This document shows, piece after piece, positions 43,116 to 51,803 of a DNA stretch of 64,000 nt. The notes beneath the pieces were generated by a model. The model searched no databases, had not been told where the DNA came from, and saw only the letters and a program-made list of their open reading frames with translations. The DNA is from Yoonia sp. I 8.24. Its GTDB lineage: Bacteria > Pseudomonadota > Alphaproteobacteria > Rhodobacterales > Rhodobacteraceae. The stretch's first letter is position 1. Each line of letters opens with the position of its first letter. The DNA lies in the NCBI RefSeq assembly GCF_022096995.1, contig NZ_JACXGQ010000004.1:310001-374000 (forward strand). The letters are read 5' to 3'. The translations under genes were made by a program, and so were the position numbers.

Positions 43116-43571
43116 ATGGAAAAAGTAGCCCCCGTGATTGATCCATCCATCATAAATGTAAGTCCAGCAGCAGCTGCGCACATTAAAGATTGGTTCGCGC
43201 AGGTCGAATCAGAACCATCACTACCTGATCACGTGGCGTCGCTGACACACATAAACAGGGCTGCCAGGTATGACCCTGATGGAAACCTAGAATACACCCT
43301 TGGTCGCCACCTTGGGCTTGGCTGCTATAAGCGATCCGATGTTAATGAACGCTGTTTGGTTACATTTCTAGGGCACGATGTTTTTCTATCCCTCCACCCT
43401 CTGGGCGAAGTCGAAACGCTGCGAAGCGTTGATATAGAGCTTACGGACCGCGTATTAGAAGCGCGATTTGATCCCCCGGCGCCAGCACCCACAACCAAAG
43501 ACCGCGACTTCCCTGCACTCTTGGAACAGCTTGAAAATGACGCGCAAAACCAAATGAAAGAAAATTCATAA
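43116..43571 (+). CDS. hypothetical protein coupled to glutamine synthetase-like gene
   Basis: A 151-residue soluble protein I do not recognise. INVSPAAAAHIKDWFAQ at the start resembles the first element of HesB/IscA-like folds, but the C-terminal CxC iron-sulfur ligands are absent, so it should not carry a cluster. Other marks are GRHLGLGCYKRSDVNERC and a Pro-rich linker before an acidic C-terminal helix (FPALLEQLENDAQNQMKE). GAAGGAAGGA precedes ATG 43116 and its TAA overlaps the next start by one base (TAATG), so it is coupled to the glutamine-synthetase-like enzyme and may modulate it. Confidence 0.7.
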   Translation: MEKVAPVIDPSIINVSPAAAAHIKDWFAQVESEPSLPDHVASLTHINRAARYDPDGNLEYTLGRHLGLGCYKRSDVNERCLVTFLGHDVFLSLHPLGEVETLRSVDIELTDRVLEARFDPPAPAPTTKDRDFPALLEQLENDAQNQMKENS

Positions 43572-44935
43572 TGCCCAGCACATTAAGTTTTGAAGATCTG
43601 AAATCCCGCGTCGCTGACGGTTCGGTTGATACGGTTCTGACCTGCCTTGTTGATATGCAAGGCCGCCTGATGGGCAAACGGTTCCATGCCGCGAATTTCG
43701 TGGAAACATCCTATAACGAAACGCATTGCTGCAATTACCTGCTTGCCACCGACCTTGAGATGGCGACCCCCGATGGCTACGCATCCACAAGCTGGCAATC
43801 GGGCTATGGCGATTATGTGATGAAGCCCGACCTTGCGACCATCCGCATGGTGCCTTGGCTTGAAGGCACGGCAATGGTGCTTTGTGATGTGCTGGATCAC
43901 CACACGCACGCACCTGTGCCGCATTCGCCGCGTGCGGTGCTGAAAAAGCAAATTGAACGGCTCAAAGCACTTGGTTTTGACGCGATGATGGCGACAGAGC
44001 TGGAGTTCTTTCTGTTCGCCAAAAGCTATGATGATATCCGCAAATCGGGCTTTCGGGATTTAGAGCCGATCAGCGGCTATAACGAAGACTACCACATCCT
44101 ACAGACCACCAAAGAAGAAGGTGTGATGCGCCCGATCCGCAACCATCTTTATGCAGCAGGCATCCCGATTGAGAATTCAAAAGGCGAAGCAGAGGCAGGC
44201 CAAGAAGAGCTCAACATTCGTTACGCCGCCGCCCTTGATTGCGCGGATCACCACACAATTGCAAAGCATGCGATCAAAGAAATTTCATGGCAGCAGGGGC
44301 ATGCAGCGAGCTTCTTGCCCAAATGGGCGCCGAACCGCGTTGGATCATCGTCGCATGTGCATCAATCGCTTTGGGTAGATGGCAAACCTGCTTTCTTTGA
44401 CCCTGTCGCCGATCTAGGTATGTCAGAATTGATGTCGCATTACATGGCCGGGATTATCGCCTATGCGCCGGATTACACCTATTTCCTGGCACCCTATGTG
44501 AACAGCTACAAACGGTTCTCCAAAGGCACCTTCGCACCGACCAAAACCGTTTGGTCCGTTGACAACCGCACCGCCGGTTTCCGTCTGTGTGGCGATGGCA
44601 CCAAAGGCGTGCGGGTTGAATGCCGGATCGGCGGGTCGGATTTGAACCCCTATCTAGCGCAAGCGGCCATGCTGGCTGCGGGCATCAAAGGCATTAAGGA
44701 CAAAATGACGCTCGCGCCAGCGACAACGGGAGATGTCTATGAAGATGCCAAAGCGGGCGACATCCCGCAAACGCTGCGCAAAGCGACTGAAACACTCCGC
44801 AATTCGGCATTCTTACGCGAAGTCATGGGCGACGATGTGATCGACCACTACACCCGGGCTGCGGAATGGGAACAAGAAGAATTTGACCGCGCAATCACAG
44901 ATTGGGAAATCGCGCGCGGTTTTGAAAGGGCCTAA
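43571..44935 (+). CDS. glutamine synthetase family protein (gamma-glutamylpolyamine synthetase-like)
   Basis: A 454-residue member of the glutamine synthetase fold. VDMQGRLMGKRFHAANFVET (beta-grasp), ATELEFFLFAKSYDD (metal glutamates), ENSKGEAEAGQEELNIRYA and FLPKWAPNRVGSSSHVHQSL are all in order, with PYVNSYKRFSKGTFAPTKTV and the arginine-rich VRVECRIGGSDLNPYLAQAA near the end. It is closest to the PuuA/GlnA3-like group that ligates glutamate to amines. The neighbouring aldehyde and alcohol dehydrogenases and the amidohydrolase fit a gamma-glutamyl-amine pathway better than ammonia assimilation. Confidence 0.88.
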   Translation: MPSTLSFEDLKSRVADGSVDTVLTCLVDMQGRLMGKRFHAANFVETSYNETHCCNYLLATDLEMATPDGYASTSWQSGYGDYVMKPDLATIRMVPWLEGTAMVLCDVLDHHTHAPVPHSPRAVLKKQIERLKALGFDAMMATELEFFLFAKSYDDIRKSGFRDLEPISGYNEDYHILQTTKEEGVMRPIRNHLYAAGIPIENSKGEAEAGQEELNIRYAAALDCADHHTIAKHAIKEISWQQGHAASFLPKWAPNRVGSSSHVHQSLWVDGKPAFFDPVADLGMSELMSHYMAGIIAYAPDYTYFLAPYVNSYKRFSKGTFAPTKTVWSVDNRTAGFRLCGDGTKGVRVECRIGGSDLNPYLAQAAMLAAGIKGIKDKMTLAPATTGDVYEDAKAGDIPQTLRKATETLRNSAFLREVMGDDVIDHYTRAAEWEQEEFDRAITDWEIARGFERA

Positions 44936-44938
44936 ACC

Positions 44939-46318
44939 ATGACAATTCAATGTATCTCTCCTATCGACGGATCGGTCTATGCCGAACGTCCAACCCTGAC
45001 GCGTGTCGAGGCAGACAGCGCCGTGTCCGCAGCCAAAACAGCGCAGGTCGCATGGGCCGCGCGCCCGCTTGATGAACGCATAGCGCTTGTCATGGCAGGC
45101 GTCGCCAAAATCGGCGAAATGAACGACCAGATCGTGCCTGAACTGGCGTGGCAAATGGGCCGCCCTATCCGCTATGGCGGCGAATTTGGCGGCTTTCACG
45201 AGCGCGCCCAATATATGGCAGATATCGCCCAAGACGCGCTGGCCCCAATGATCATTGAAGAAAGCGACAGCTTCCGCCGCATGATCAAACATGTGCCACA
45301 TGGTGTGGTGCTGGTCGTGGCCCCTTGGAACTATCCTTATATGACCGCGATCAATTCTGTCGCACCAGCGCTGATCGCAGGCAATACCGTCGTGCTGAAA
45401 CATGCGTCGCAAACACCGCTTGTTGGCGAACGTCTGGCTGAAGCATTCCACGCTGTTGGCATCCCGGCTGATGTGTTCCAAAACGTCTTCCTTGATCATG
45501 CCACCACATCCGATCTAATCGCCGCACGCGCCTTTGATTTCGTGAACTTTACCGGTTCTGTCGGCGGCGGTGCTGCGATGGAAAAAGCAGGCGCAGGCAC
45601 ATTCACCGGCATGGGATTAGAGTTGGGCGGCAAAGACCCCGGCTATGTCATGGAAGACGCAGATCTTGACGCGGCAGTTGACACGCTCATCGATGGGGCG
45701 ATGTTTAACGCTGGCCAATGCTGTTGCGGGATTGAGCGGATTTACGTCCATGAAAGCCTCTTTGATGCGTTCGTCGAAAAAGCCGTCGCAATTGTGAACA
45801 GCTACACGTTGGGCAATCCGCTTGATGCGGAAACGACACTGGGGCCCATGGCGCAAGCACGGTTTGCTGACGGTGTACGTGCCCAAATCGCCGAAGCGGT
45901 TGCCGCTGGTGCAAAAACTCACATCGATCCGGCCCTATTCCCGCAGGACGGTGGCGCCTATCTGATGCCGCAAATCCTGACCAACGTAACCCATGAGATG
46001 CGTGTAATGCGCGAAGAAAGCTTTGGCCCGGTTGTGGGCATCATGTCTGTCAAATCCGACGAAGAAGCCATCGCGCTGATGAACGATAGCGATTACGGGC
46101 TGACTGCATCGCTTTGGACGCCAGACATCGCGCGCGCTGAAACCATCGCAGATCAGCTGGAAACCGGCACGGTCTTTATGAACCGCGCCGATTATCTTGA
46201 TCCCGGCCTGTGCTGGACAGGCTGCAAAGACACGGGTCGCGGTGGTGGTCTTTCCGTTATCGGGTACCACAACCTGACCCGCCCCAAATCCTACCACATG
46301 AAAAAGGTCACACAATAA
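44939..46318 (+). CDS. aldehyde dehydrogenase family protein
   Basis: A 459-residue NAD(P)-dependent aldehyde dehydrogenase. VLVVAPWNYPYMTAINSVAP (cofactor entry), FTGSVGGGAAMEKAG, the general base in GLELGGKDPGYV, the catalytic cysteine in FNAGQCCCGIERIYVHESLF, and EESFGPVVGIMSV are intact. Three adjacent cysteines at the active site are notable but occur in the family. It follows the synthetase by 3 nt and overlaps the alcohol dehydrogenase start by one base (TAATG). Likely oxidises a gamma-glutamylated aldehyde, by analogy with PuuC. Confidence 0.9.
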   Translation: MTIQCISPIDGSVYAERPTLTRVEADSAVSAAKTAQVAWAARPLDERIALVMAGVAKIGEMNDQIVPELAWQMGRPIRYGGEFGGFHERAQYMADIAQDALAPMIIEESDSFRRMIKHVPHGVVLVVAPWNYPYMTAINSVAPALIAGNTVVLKHASQTPLVGERLAEAFHAVGIPADVFQNVFLDHATTSDLIAARAFDFVNFTGSVGGGAAMEKAGAGTFTGMGLELGGKDPGYVMEDADLDAAVDTLIDGAMFNAGQCCCGIERIYVHESLFDAFVEKAVAIVNSYTLGNPLDAETTLGPMAQARFADGVRAQIAEAVAAGAKTHIDPALFPQDGGAYLMPQILTNVTHEMRVMREESFGPVVGIMSVKSDEEAIALMNDSDYGLTASLWTPDIARAETIADQLETGTVFMNRADYLDPGLCWTGCKDTGRGGGLSVIGYHNLTRPKSYHMKKVTQ

Positions 46319-47463
46319 TGTCGATCACTGCCAATTGGTCCTACCCTACCGCGATGCGGTTCGGTGCTGGACGTATTTCTGAAATCGCTGACGCCTGCGC
46401 CGCAGCCGGCATCAGCAAGCCGCTTTTGGTCACAGACAAAGGCCTTGCGGATCTGCCGATCACTACGGCGACGCTCGATCTGCTTGAAGCCGCAGGGCTG
46501 GGTCGTGCGATTTTCGCGGATGTCGACCCGAACCCAAACGAGAAAAACGCAGCCGATGGTGTCGCCGCTTACCGTGCTGGCGGGCATGATGGGGTCATCG
46601 CCTTTGGTGGTGGATCTGGGCTTGATCTGGGCAAGGTCGTGGCGTTCCACGCTGGCCAAACACGCCCGCTTTGGGATTTTGAAGACATCGGCGACTGGTG
46701 GACCCGCGCCGATGCGGATGCGATCGCGCCGATCGTCGCAGTCCCAACAACCGCTGGCACCGGTTCAGAAGTCGGCCGCGCCTCTGTGATCACCAATTCG
46801 GTCAGCGCCGAAAAGAAGATCATCTTTCATCCCCAAATGCTGCCCGCCGTTGTGATCTGCGATCCGGAACTGACCGTGGGGATGCCGAAATTCATCACCG
46901 CAGGCACCGGGCTTGACGCGTTTGCACATTGCGTCGAAGCGTTTTGTTCGCCGCACTACCACCCCATGTCCCAAGGTATCGCGCTCGAAGGGATGCGGCT
47001 GGTCAAAGATTACCTGCCCCGCGCCTATGCCGATGGCACCGATATCGAAGCGCGCGCACATATGATGTCCGCTGCCGCAATGGGCGCAACCGCGTTCCAA
47101 AAAGGGCTGGGCGCCATTCACGCGCTATCGCATCCGATTGGCGCGATCTACCATACGCACCACGGCACCACGAACGCCGTTTGCATGCCTGCCGTTTTGC
47201 AATTCAACAAACCAGCCATCGCAGACCGGCTTGCCACGGCAGCCGCATATCTGGGTATTGAAGGTGGGTTTGACGGATTTTGCGCCTTTGTCGATGACTT
47301 GAACGCATCAATGGAAATTCCAAAATCCCTAAAAGAGCTTGGCATCGAAAACCCTGATGTCGACCGTATTGTCGCGGGCGCGCTGATTGACCCAAGCACA
47401 GGTGGCAACCCAATAGAGATGACGGCCGAAAACACCCGCGCCCTTCTTTTACAAATCCTCTAA
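46318..47463 (+). CDS. iron-containing alcohol dehydrogenase
   Basis: A 381-residue group III alcohol dehydrogenase. The dinucleotide motif GVIAFGGGSGLDLGKVVAFH, TTAGTGSEVGRASVITN, and the iron ligands in GTGLDAFAHCVEAFCSPHYH and LGAIHALSHPIGAIYHTHHG are complete. It starts at ATG 46318 overlapping the aldehyde dehydrogenase stop. As the last gene of the operon it would oxidise an alcohol to the aldehyde used by the preceding enzyme, pointing to an amino alcohol as starting substrate. A strong terminator follows. Confidence 0.9.
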   Translation: MSITANWSYPTAMRFGAGRISEIADACAAAGISKPLLVTDKGLADLPITTATLDLLEAAGLGRAIFADVDPNPNEKNAADGVAAYRAGGHDGVIAFGGGSGLDLGKVVAFHAGQTRPLWDFEDIGDWWTRADADAIAPIVAVPTTAGTGSEVGRASVITNSVSAEKKIIFHPQMLPAVVICDPELTVGMPKFITAGTGLDAFAHCVEAFCSPHYHPMSQGIALEGMRLVKDYLPRAYADGTDIEARAHMMSAAAMGATAFQKGLGAIHALSHPIGAIYHTHHGTTNAVCMPAVLQFNKPAIADRLATAAAYLGIEGGFDGFCAFVDDLNASMEIPKSLKELGIENPDVDRIVAGALIDPSTGGNPIEMTAENTRALLLQIL

Positions 47464-47494
47464 ACGCTAACCCGACCCTATCGTTTAGTTGATC

Positions 47495-47520
47495 GGCATC
47501 CCGGGTTCGCCCGGGATGCC
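47495..47520 (+). terminator. strong UUCG-loop hairpin at end of amine operon
   Basis: GGCATCCCGGG pairs perfectly with CCCGGGATGCC around a TTCG tetraloop, 32 nt after the alcohol dehydrogenase stop. Downstream sequence GCCGATTGTTAAAAAG has only a weak T stretch. Its placement between convergent genes supports terminator use on both strands. Confidence 0.75.
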
Positions 47521-47604
47521 GCCGATTGTTAAAAAGGTTCAATCAACCACCCCAAGATTTGACGGAGAACACAGATCCCGGCCTTTGCGGCGGCGTTCTT
47601 GGGG

Positions 47605-48774
47605 CTACGCTGCAGTTTGTTTAAGATGCTCCATCGCCGCCTGTGCCCCGCCAGATTGATGCGGCACTCCCGCTTTTGCCAGCCCCATTTCGACGCCTGA
47701 CAGGGTCGCCATGAGCATCAGATCGTTGAAATCGCCCAGATGCCCAATACGGAAGACTTTATCGGAGACTTTAGACAGCCCGTTGCCCAACGATATGTTG
47801 TAATGCGCAAGCGTGGTGGCACGAAACTGGTCCGCTGATTGGCCTTCGGGCAGCAACACGGCGGTTAGCACGCCAGATTCGTCACCTTGCTTTGCGCATA
47901 GCACGTCCAGCCCCCAAGCCCGCACCGCCGCGCGGGTCGCGGCACCGTGACGCGCGTGCCGGGCAAAGACCTGATCCAGCCCTTCTTCGTGCAACATCGC
48001 AATCGCTTCGTTCAGCCCGTAAAGCAGATTGGTGCATGGCGTATATGGAAAATACCCTGTCGCATTCGGGCCAACCATATCATGCCAATCCCAGTAGCTG
48101 CGCGGCATCGTGACCGATTTGGCATTCTCCATCGCTTTGTCGCTGACCGCATTGAAGCTAAGCCCCGGCGGCAACATCAACCCTTTTTGTGACCCCGAGA
48201 TGCAAACATCCACGCCCCAAGCGTCGAACTGAAAATCAAGCGAGGCCAGGCCAGAAATCGAATCCACCATCAACAATGCCGGATGCCCTGCGGCATCAAT
48301 CGCTTTGCGGACCTCATGGATGGGCGACACCGATCCGGTCGAGGTTTCATTGTGCACCACACAGACAGCTTTGATCGCGTGGTTGGTGTCTTGGCGAAGT
48401 CGGGCTTCGATCTGGTCAGGATCAGCGCCACCGCGCCAATCACTTGTAATTACCTCGGGCGAGAGGCCAATTTTCTTAGCCATGCTCTGCCACATCGCAG
48501 CAAAATGTCCGGTCTCATACATCAGTACTTTGTCGCCGGGTGACAGCGCGTTCACTAGCGCCGCTTCCCACGCGCCGGTGCCAGATGAGGGAAAGATGAA
48601 CACGTGCTGTTCGGTCTTGAAGATGGATTTCATCCCGTCCAATGCCGTTTTTCCGACTGCCGCGAAATCTGGCCCCCGGTGGTCGATGGTCTGCTGACCG
48701 ATAGCCTTGAGGATACGGTCCGGTACCGCGCTGGGGCCTGGGATTTGCAGGAAGTGTTGTCCCGGTTGGCGCAT
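47605..48774 (-). CDS. class V aminotransferase, alanine/serine-glyoxylate aminotransferase family
   Basis: A 389-residue PLP enzyme. IPGPSAVPDRILKAIGQQTI, followed by DHRGPDF, SSGTGAWEAALVN, VVHNETSTGSVSPIHEVRKA, VDSISGLASLDFQFDAWGVD and the PLP lysine in ISGSQKGLMLPPGL place it in the AGXT group that transfers an amino group to glyoxylate. AAGGA precedes ATG 48774. It is divergent from a 2-hydroxyacid dehydrogenase gene across a palindrome, so both likely share regulation. Making glycine from glyoxylate would fit a neighbouring glycolate-like oxidation, but the donor amino acid is not determined by sequence. Confidence 0.88.
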   Translation of the reverse strand: MRQPGQHFLQIPGPSAVPDRILKAIGQQTIDHRGPDFAAVGKTALDGMKSIFKTEQHVFIFPSSGTGAWEAALVNALSPGDKVLMYETGHFAAMWQSMAKKIGLSPEVITSDWRGGADPDQIEARLRQDTNHAIKAVCVVHNETSTGSVSPIHEVRKAIDAAGHPALLMVDSISGLASLDFQFDAWGVDVCISGSQKGLMLPPGLSFNAVSDKAMENAKSVTMPRSYWDWHDMVGPNATGYFPYTPCTNLLYGLNEAIAMLHEEGLDQVFARHARHGAATRAAVRAWGLDVLCAKQGDESGVLTAVLLPEGQSADQFRATTLAHYNISLGNGLSKVSDKVFRIGHLGDFNDLMLMATLSGVEMGLAKAGVPHQSGGAQAAMEHLKQTAA

Positions 48775-48831
48775 CTATTCTGTCCTTTTTCAAGCGGCCA
48801 AAGGGCCGCGTTATTCGTTCTTGTCAAAATG

Positions 48832-48851
48832 TAATTATGAATTCATAATTA
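48832..48851. promoter_or_regulatory. 20-bp perfect palindrome in divergent promoter
   Basis: TAATTATGAATTCATAATTA is perfectly self-complementary and lies midway between the divergent aminotransferase (start 48774) and FAD/Fe-S dehydrogenase (start 48924) genes. Its form suits a GntR/FCD regulator, one of which is encoded at 51804-52475 downstream of the dehydrogenase. Confidence 0.7.
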
Positions 48852-48923
48852 AGTCAACTACAATTCCATGCCTCACCTCTCTGCACCAAATGCGCGGACC
48901 TCCAATATGAAAGGGCAGTGCCT

Positions 48924-51794
48924 ATGCGTAAAAATAGCCGTCTTGCCAGCCGCTTAGGCGCTGCCGTTGCCGGAGACGTAAGCGCCGATCCTGCCACACG
49001 CGCGCGCTATGCGACCGATGCATCAATCTACCAGATGGTGCCCCAAGCCGTGGTCGTGCCGCAATCCGTGCAGGATATAGAAGCCACAATGGCCGTCGCG
49101 CGCGATGAAGGTTTACCGATTCTGGCGCGTGGTGGCGGGACATCCCAATGCGGCCAGACGGTGAATACGGGCATCGTGCTTGATAATTCGCGCCATCTTA
49201 ACCGCATCCTTGATATTGACCCAAAGGCGATGACCGCGCGGGTTGAACCGGGGTTGGTTTTGGATGACTTAAACCGGGCGCTCAAACCGCATGGGTTGTG
49301 GTTTCCGGTTGATCCGTCAACCGCGTCGCGCTGCACGTTGGGTGGCATGGCCGCGAATAATTCGTCAGGCGGAAAATCACTGCGCTATGGGATCATGCGC
49401 GACAATGTTCGGGCGATTTCAGCGATCTTGCCCGACGGGTCCAAAGCCCGGTTCGACACAACGCCCGGCACAGGCCCCTATGCCGATCTTGTGACCGATA
49501 TGCGCAAGCTCGGGCAGCGCGAAGCGCCCGAAATCGCCGCCCGCTTTCCAAATGTCCAACGCCGTGTTGGCGGCTATAACATCGACGCGCTCACGGGCGA
49601 TGATGTGAACATGGCCCATCTTTTGGTCGGGTCCGAAGGCACGCTTGCCTATTTTACCGAACTCGACCTGCACCTCGCAACGCTACCGGGTGAAAAAGTC
49701 ATCGGCGTTTGCCACTTTTCTACATTCCATGGCGCGATGGATGCGGCGCAGCATTTGGTCACGTTGCACCCGCAGGCGGTCGAATTGATTGATGACACAA
49801 TGATCGCACTCGGGCGCGACTTGCCGCTGTTTCGTGATACGATTGAAGGCTTTGTTCAGGGCGCACCTGCGGCGGTGCTGTTGGTCGAATTCGCGGAAGG
49901 CAGCGCAGAAGCCAACGCTGCCAAGCTGCTCGATCTTGCCGCTCTGATGGGAGATTTGGGGTTTTCCTTTGACGCGCAAGGTCCCGCATGGGGCGGCCTG
50001 GTTCCGGTGATCGATACAGGCTTGCAAGCCGCAATCGCCGAATACCGCAAGGCCGGGCTGAATATCATGATGTCAATGAAAGAGGCCGGCAAACCGATTT
50101 CCTTTGTCGAAGATTGCGCCGTCGCCCTGCCCGATTTGGCGGATTACACCCAAGGGCTGACCGATATTTTTGCACGTCACGGCACCAAGGGTACGTGGTA
50201 TGCACATGCTTCGGTCGGCTGTCTGCATGTGCGGCCCGTGCTCAATATTCGGCAAGACCAAGACGTCAAAACAATGCGCGCCATCGCTGAAGAAGCGTTT
50301 GATCTAGTCAAACACTACAAAGGCTCGCATTCCGGCGAACATGGGGATGGGATCGTGCGATCTGAGTTCCATGAAAAGATGTTCGGCGCGCAGATTGTTT
50401 CGGCCTTTGAAGAGGTGAAAACACGGTTTGATCCAAGCGGGCTGATGAACCCCGGGAAAATCGTGCACGCGCCGAAAATGGATGATCGCCAGCTGTTTCG
50501 CTATGGGCCGGATTACGCGGTGCCCGATTTTGAGACCGCGCTTGACTGGTCGGCATGGCCCGGGGCTGCGGGCGGGCTTCAGGGCGCGATTGAAATGTGC
50601 AACAACAACGGGGCCTGTCGCAAACTCAAGGCAGGCGTGATGTGCCCATCGTTCCGCGCCACCCGCAATGAACGTGACGTCACGCGCGGGCGCGCCAACA
50701 CATTGCGCTTTGCGATAAGCGGACAAATCCCCGGCGGGATCGGATCTGACGCCGTGGCAGAGACGATGAAGCTTTGTCTTTCGTGCAAAGCATGTAGCCG
50801 CGAATGCCCCACAGGCGTCGACATGGCCCGCATGAAGACCGAAGTATTAGCCGCGCGATTCAAGACAGGGGGACCGTCGCTTGCCGATAAGCTCGTGGGG
50901 TATTTGCCGCGCTACGCCCCCTTTGCCGCCAAAGCCGCTTGGCTGATGAACAGCCGCAATAAAATCGGCCCGCTGCGCAAGTTGACCGAAAAGATCACAG
51001 GCGTGTCGCATCGCCGGGATTTGCCGATTTGGTCGCGCACCCCGTTCCGCGATCAAGAAGCCCAAGACACAAACCCCGATGTCTTACTGTTTGCTGATGT
51101 CTTTAATCGATATTTTGAACCCGAAAACCTGCGCGCGGCGCTACGTGTTTTGCGGGCTGCGGGATTGCGGGTCGCGACCGCCAACGACGGCACAGGCAAA
51201 GCACTGGATTGCGGGCGCACGATGCTGGCGATCGGCGATGTGGATGCCGCCCGCACGCAAGCACAGCGCGTGATTGCCGCCACCAAAGACGCAGTCCGGG
51301 CAGGCGTGCCTGTGATCGGGCTAGAACCTTCGTCGATCTTTACCCTGCGCGACGAATTTTTGGCGCTTTGTCCGGGGGCTGAGGCTGAAGCACTCGCAAA
51401 GTCAACCTATAGCTTAGAAGAATATCTGGTGACCTGCGGGGACCTTCCGTTGAAACCGCTGGGGCAGCCGATCTATGTGCACGGTCATTGCCATCAAAAG
51501 GCTCAAGATGCGATGTCACCCGTGCTAGAACTGCTGGGGCGCATTCCTGACGCGCAAATCAACATGATTGAAAGCGGCTGCTGCGGGATGGCGGGTGCCT
51601 TTGGCTATGCGCCAGATACAGTCGACGTCTCGCTCAAGATCGCCAATCTTGATCTGGTGCCAGCGCTGAACGCGGCACCGTCCGATGCGATTGTTGTGGC
51701 TGATGGGACCTCTTGTCGTCACCAAATCGCGGAAACCACGCCGCGGCGCGCGCTACATGTCGCCCGCTTGCTAGACCAAGCACTAAGGGGCTAA
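48924..51794 (+). CDS. FAD-linked oxidase / Fe-S 2-hydroxyacid dehydrogenase (YdiJ/Dld-II-like)
   Basis: A 956-residue fusion. The N-terminal half is a PCMH-type FAD domain (VVVPQSVQDIEATMAVARDE; ARGGGTSQCGQTVNTGIVLD) followed by the FAD-linked oxidase C-domain (SGEHGDGIVRSEFHEKMFG). The second half has Fe-S cysteines near 558 (CNNNGACRKL and a later MCPSF), CLSCKACSRECPTGVDM at about 618-634, and a CCG-type motif in ESGCCGMAGAFGY near 886. The architecture matches D-lactate / D-2-hydroxyglutarate / glycolate dehydrogenases that pass electrons to quinone. AAGGG precedes ATG 48924. Substrate is a D-2-hydroxyacid, identity unknown. Confidence 0.9.
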   Translation: MRKNSRLASRLGAAVAGDVSADPATRARYATDASIYQMVPQAVVVPQSVQDIEATMAVARDEGLPILARGGGTSQCGQTVNTGIVLDNSRHLNRILDIDPKAMTARVEPGLVLDDLNRALKPHGLWFPVDPSTASRCTLGGMAANNSSGGKSLRYGIMRDNVRAISAILPDGSKARFDTTPGTGPYADLVTDMRKLGQREAPEIAARFPNVQRRVGGYNIDALTGDDVNMAHLLVGSEGTLAYFTELDLHLATLPGEKVIGVCHFSTFHGAMDAAQHLVTLHPQAVELIDDTMIALGRDLPLFRDTIEGFVQGAPAAVLLVEFAEGSAEANAAKLLDLAALMGDLGFSFDAQGPAWGGLVPVIDTGLQAAIAEYRKAGLNIMMSMKEAGKPISFVEDCAVALPDLADYTQGLTDIFARHGTKGTWYAHASVGCLHVRPVLNIRQDQDVKTMRAIAEEAFDLVKHYKGSHSGEHGDGIVRSEFHEKMFGAQIVSAFEEVKTRFDPSGLMNPGKIVHAPKMDDRQLFRYGPDYAVPDFETALDWSAWPGAAGGLQGAIEMCNNNGACRKLKAGVMCPSFRATRNERDVTRGRANTLRFAISGQIPGGIGSDAVAETMKLCLSCKACSRECPTGVDMARMKTEVLAARFKTGGPSLADKLVGYLPRYAPFAAKAAWLMNSRNKIGPLRKLTEKITGVSHRRDLPIWSRTPFRDQEAQDTNPDVLLFADVFNRYFEPENLRAALRVLRAAGLRVATANDGTGKALDCGRTMLAIGDVDAARTQAQRVIAATKDAVRAGVPVIGLEPSSIFTLRDEFLALCPGAEAEALAKSTYSLEEYLVTCGDLPLKPLGQPIYVHGHCHQKAQDAMSPVLELLGRIPDAQINMIESGCCGMAGAFGYAPDTVDVSLKIANLDLVPALNAAPSDAIVVADGTSCRHQIAETTPRRALHVARLLDQALRG

Positions 51795-51803
51795 GTTACA
51801 GGC

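Noticed and set aside
47605..48774. BhcA of the beta-hydroxyaspartate cycle
   Set aside because: The protein is in the same aminotransferase family, but none of the other bhc genes (BhcB, BhcC, BhcD) lie nearby and the sequence looks clearly different from what I recall of BhcA.
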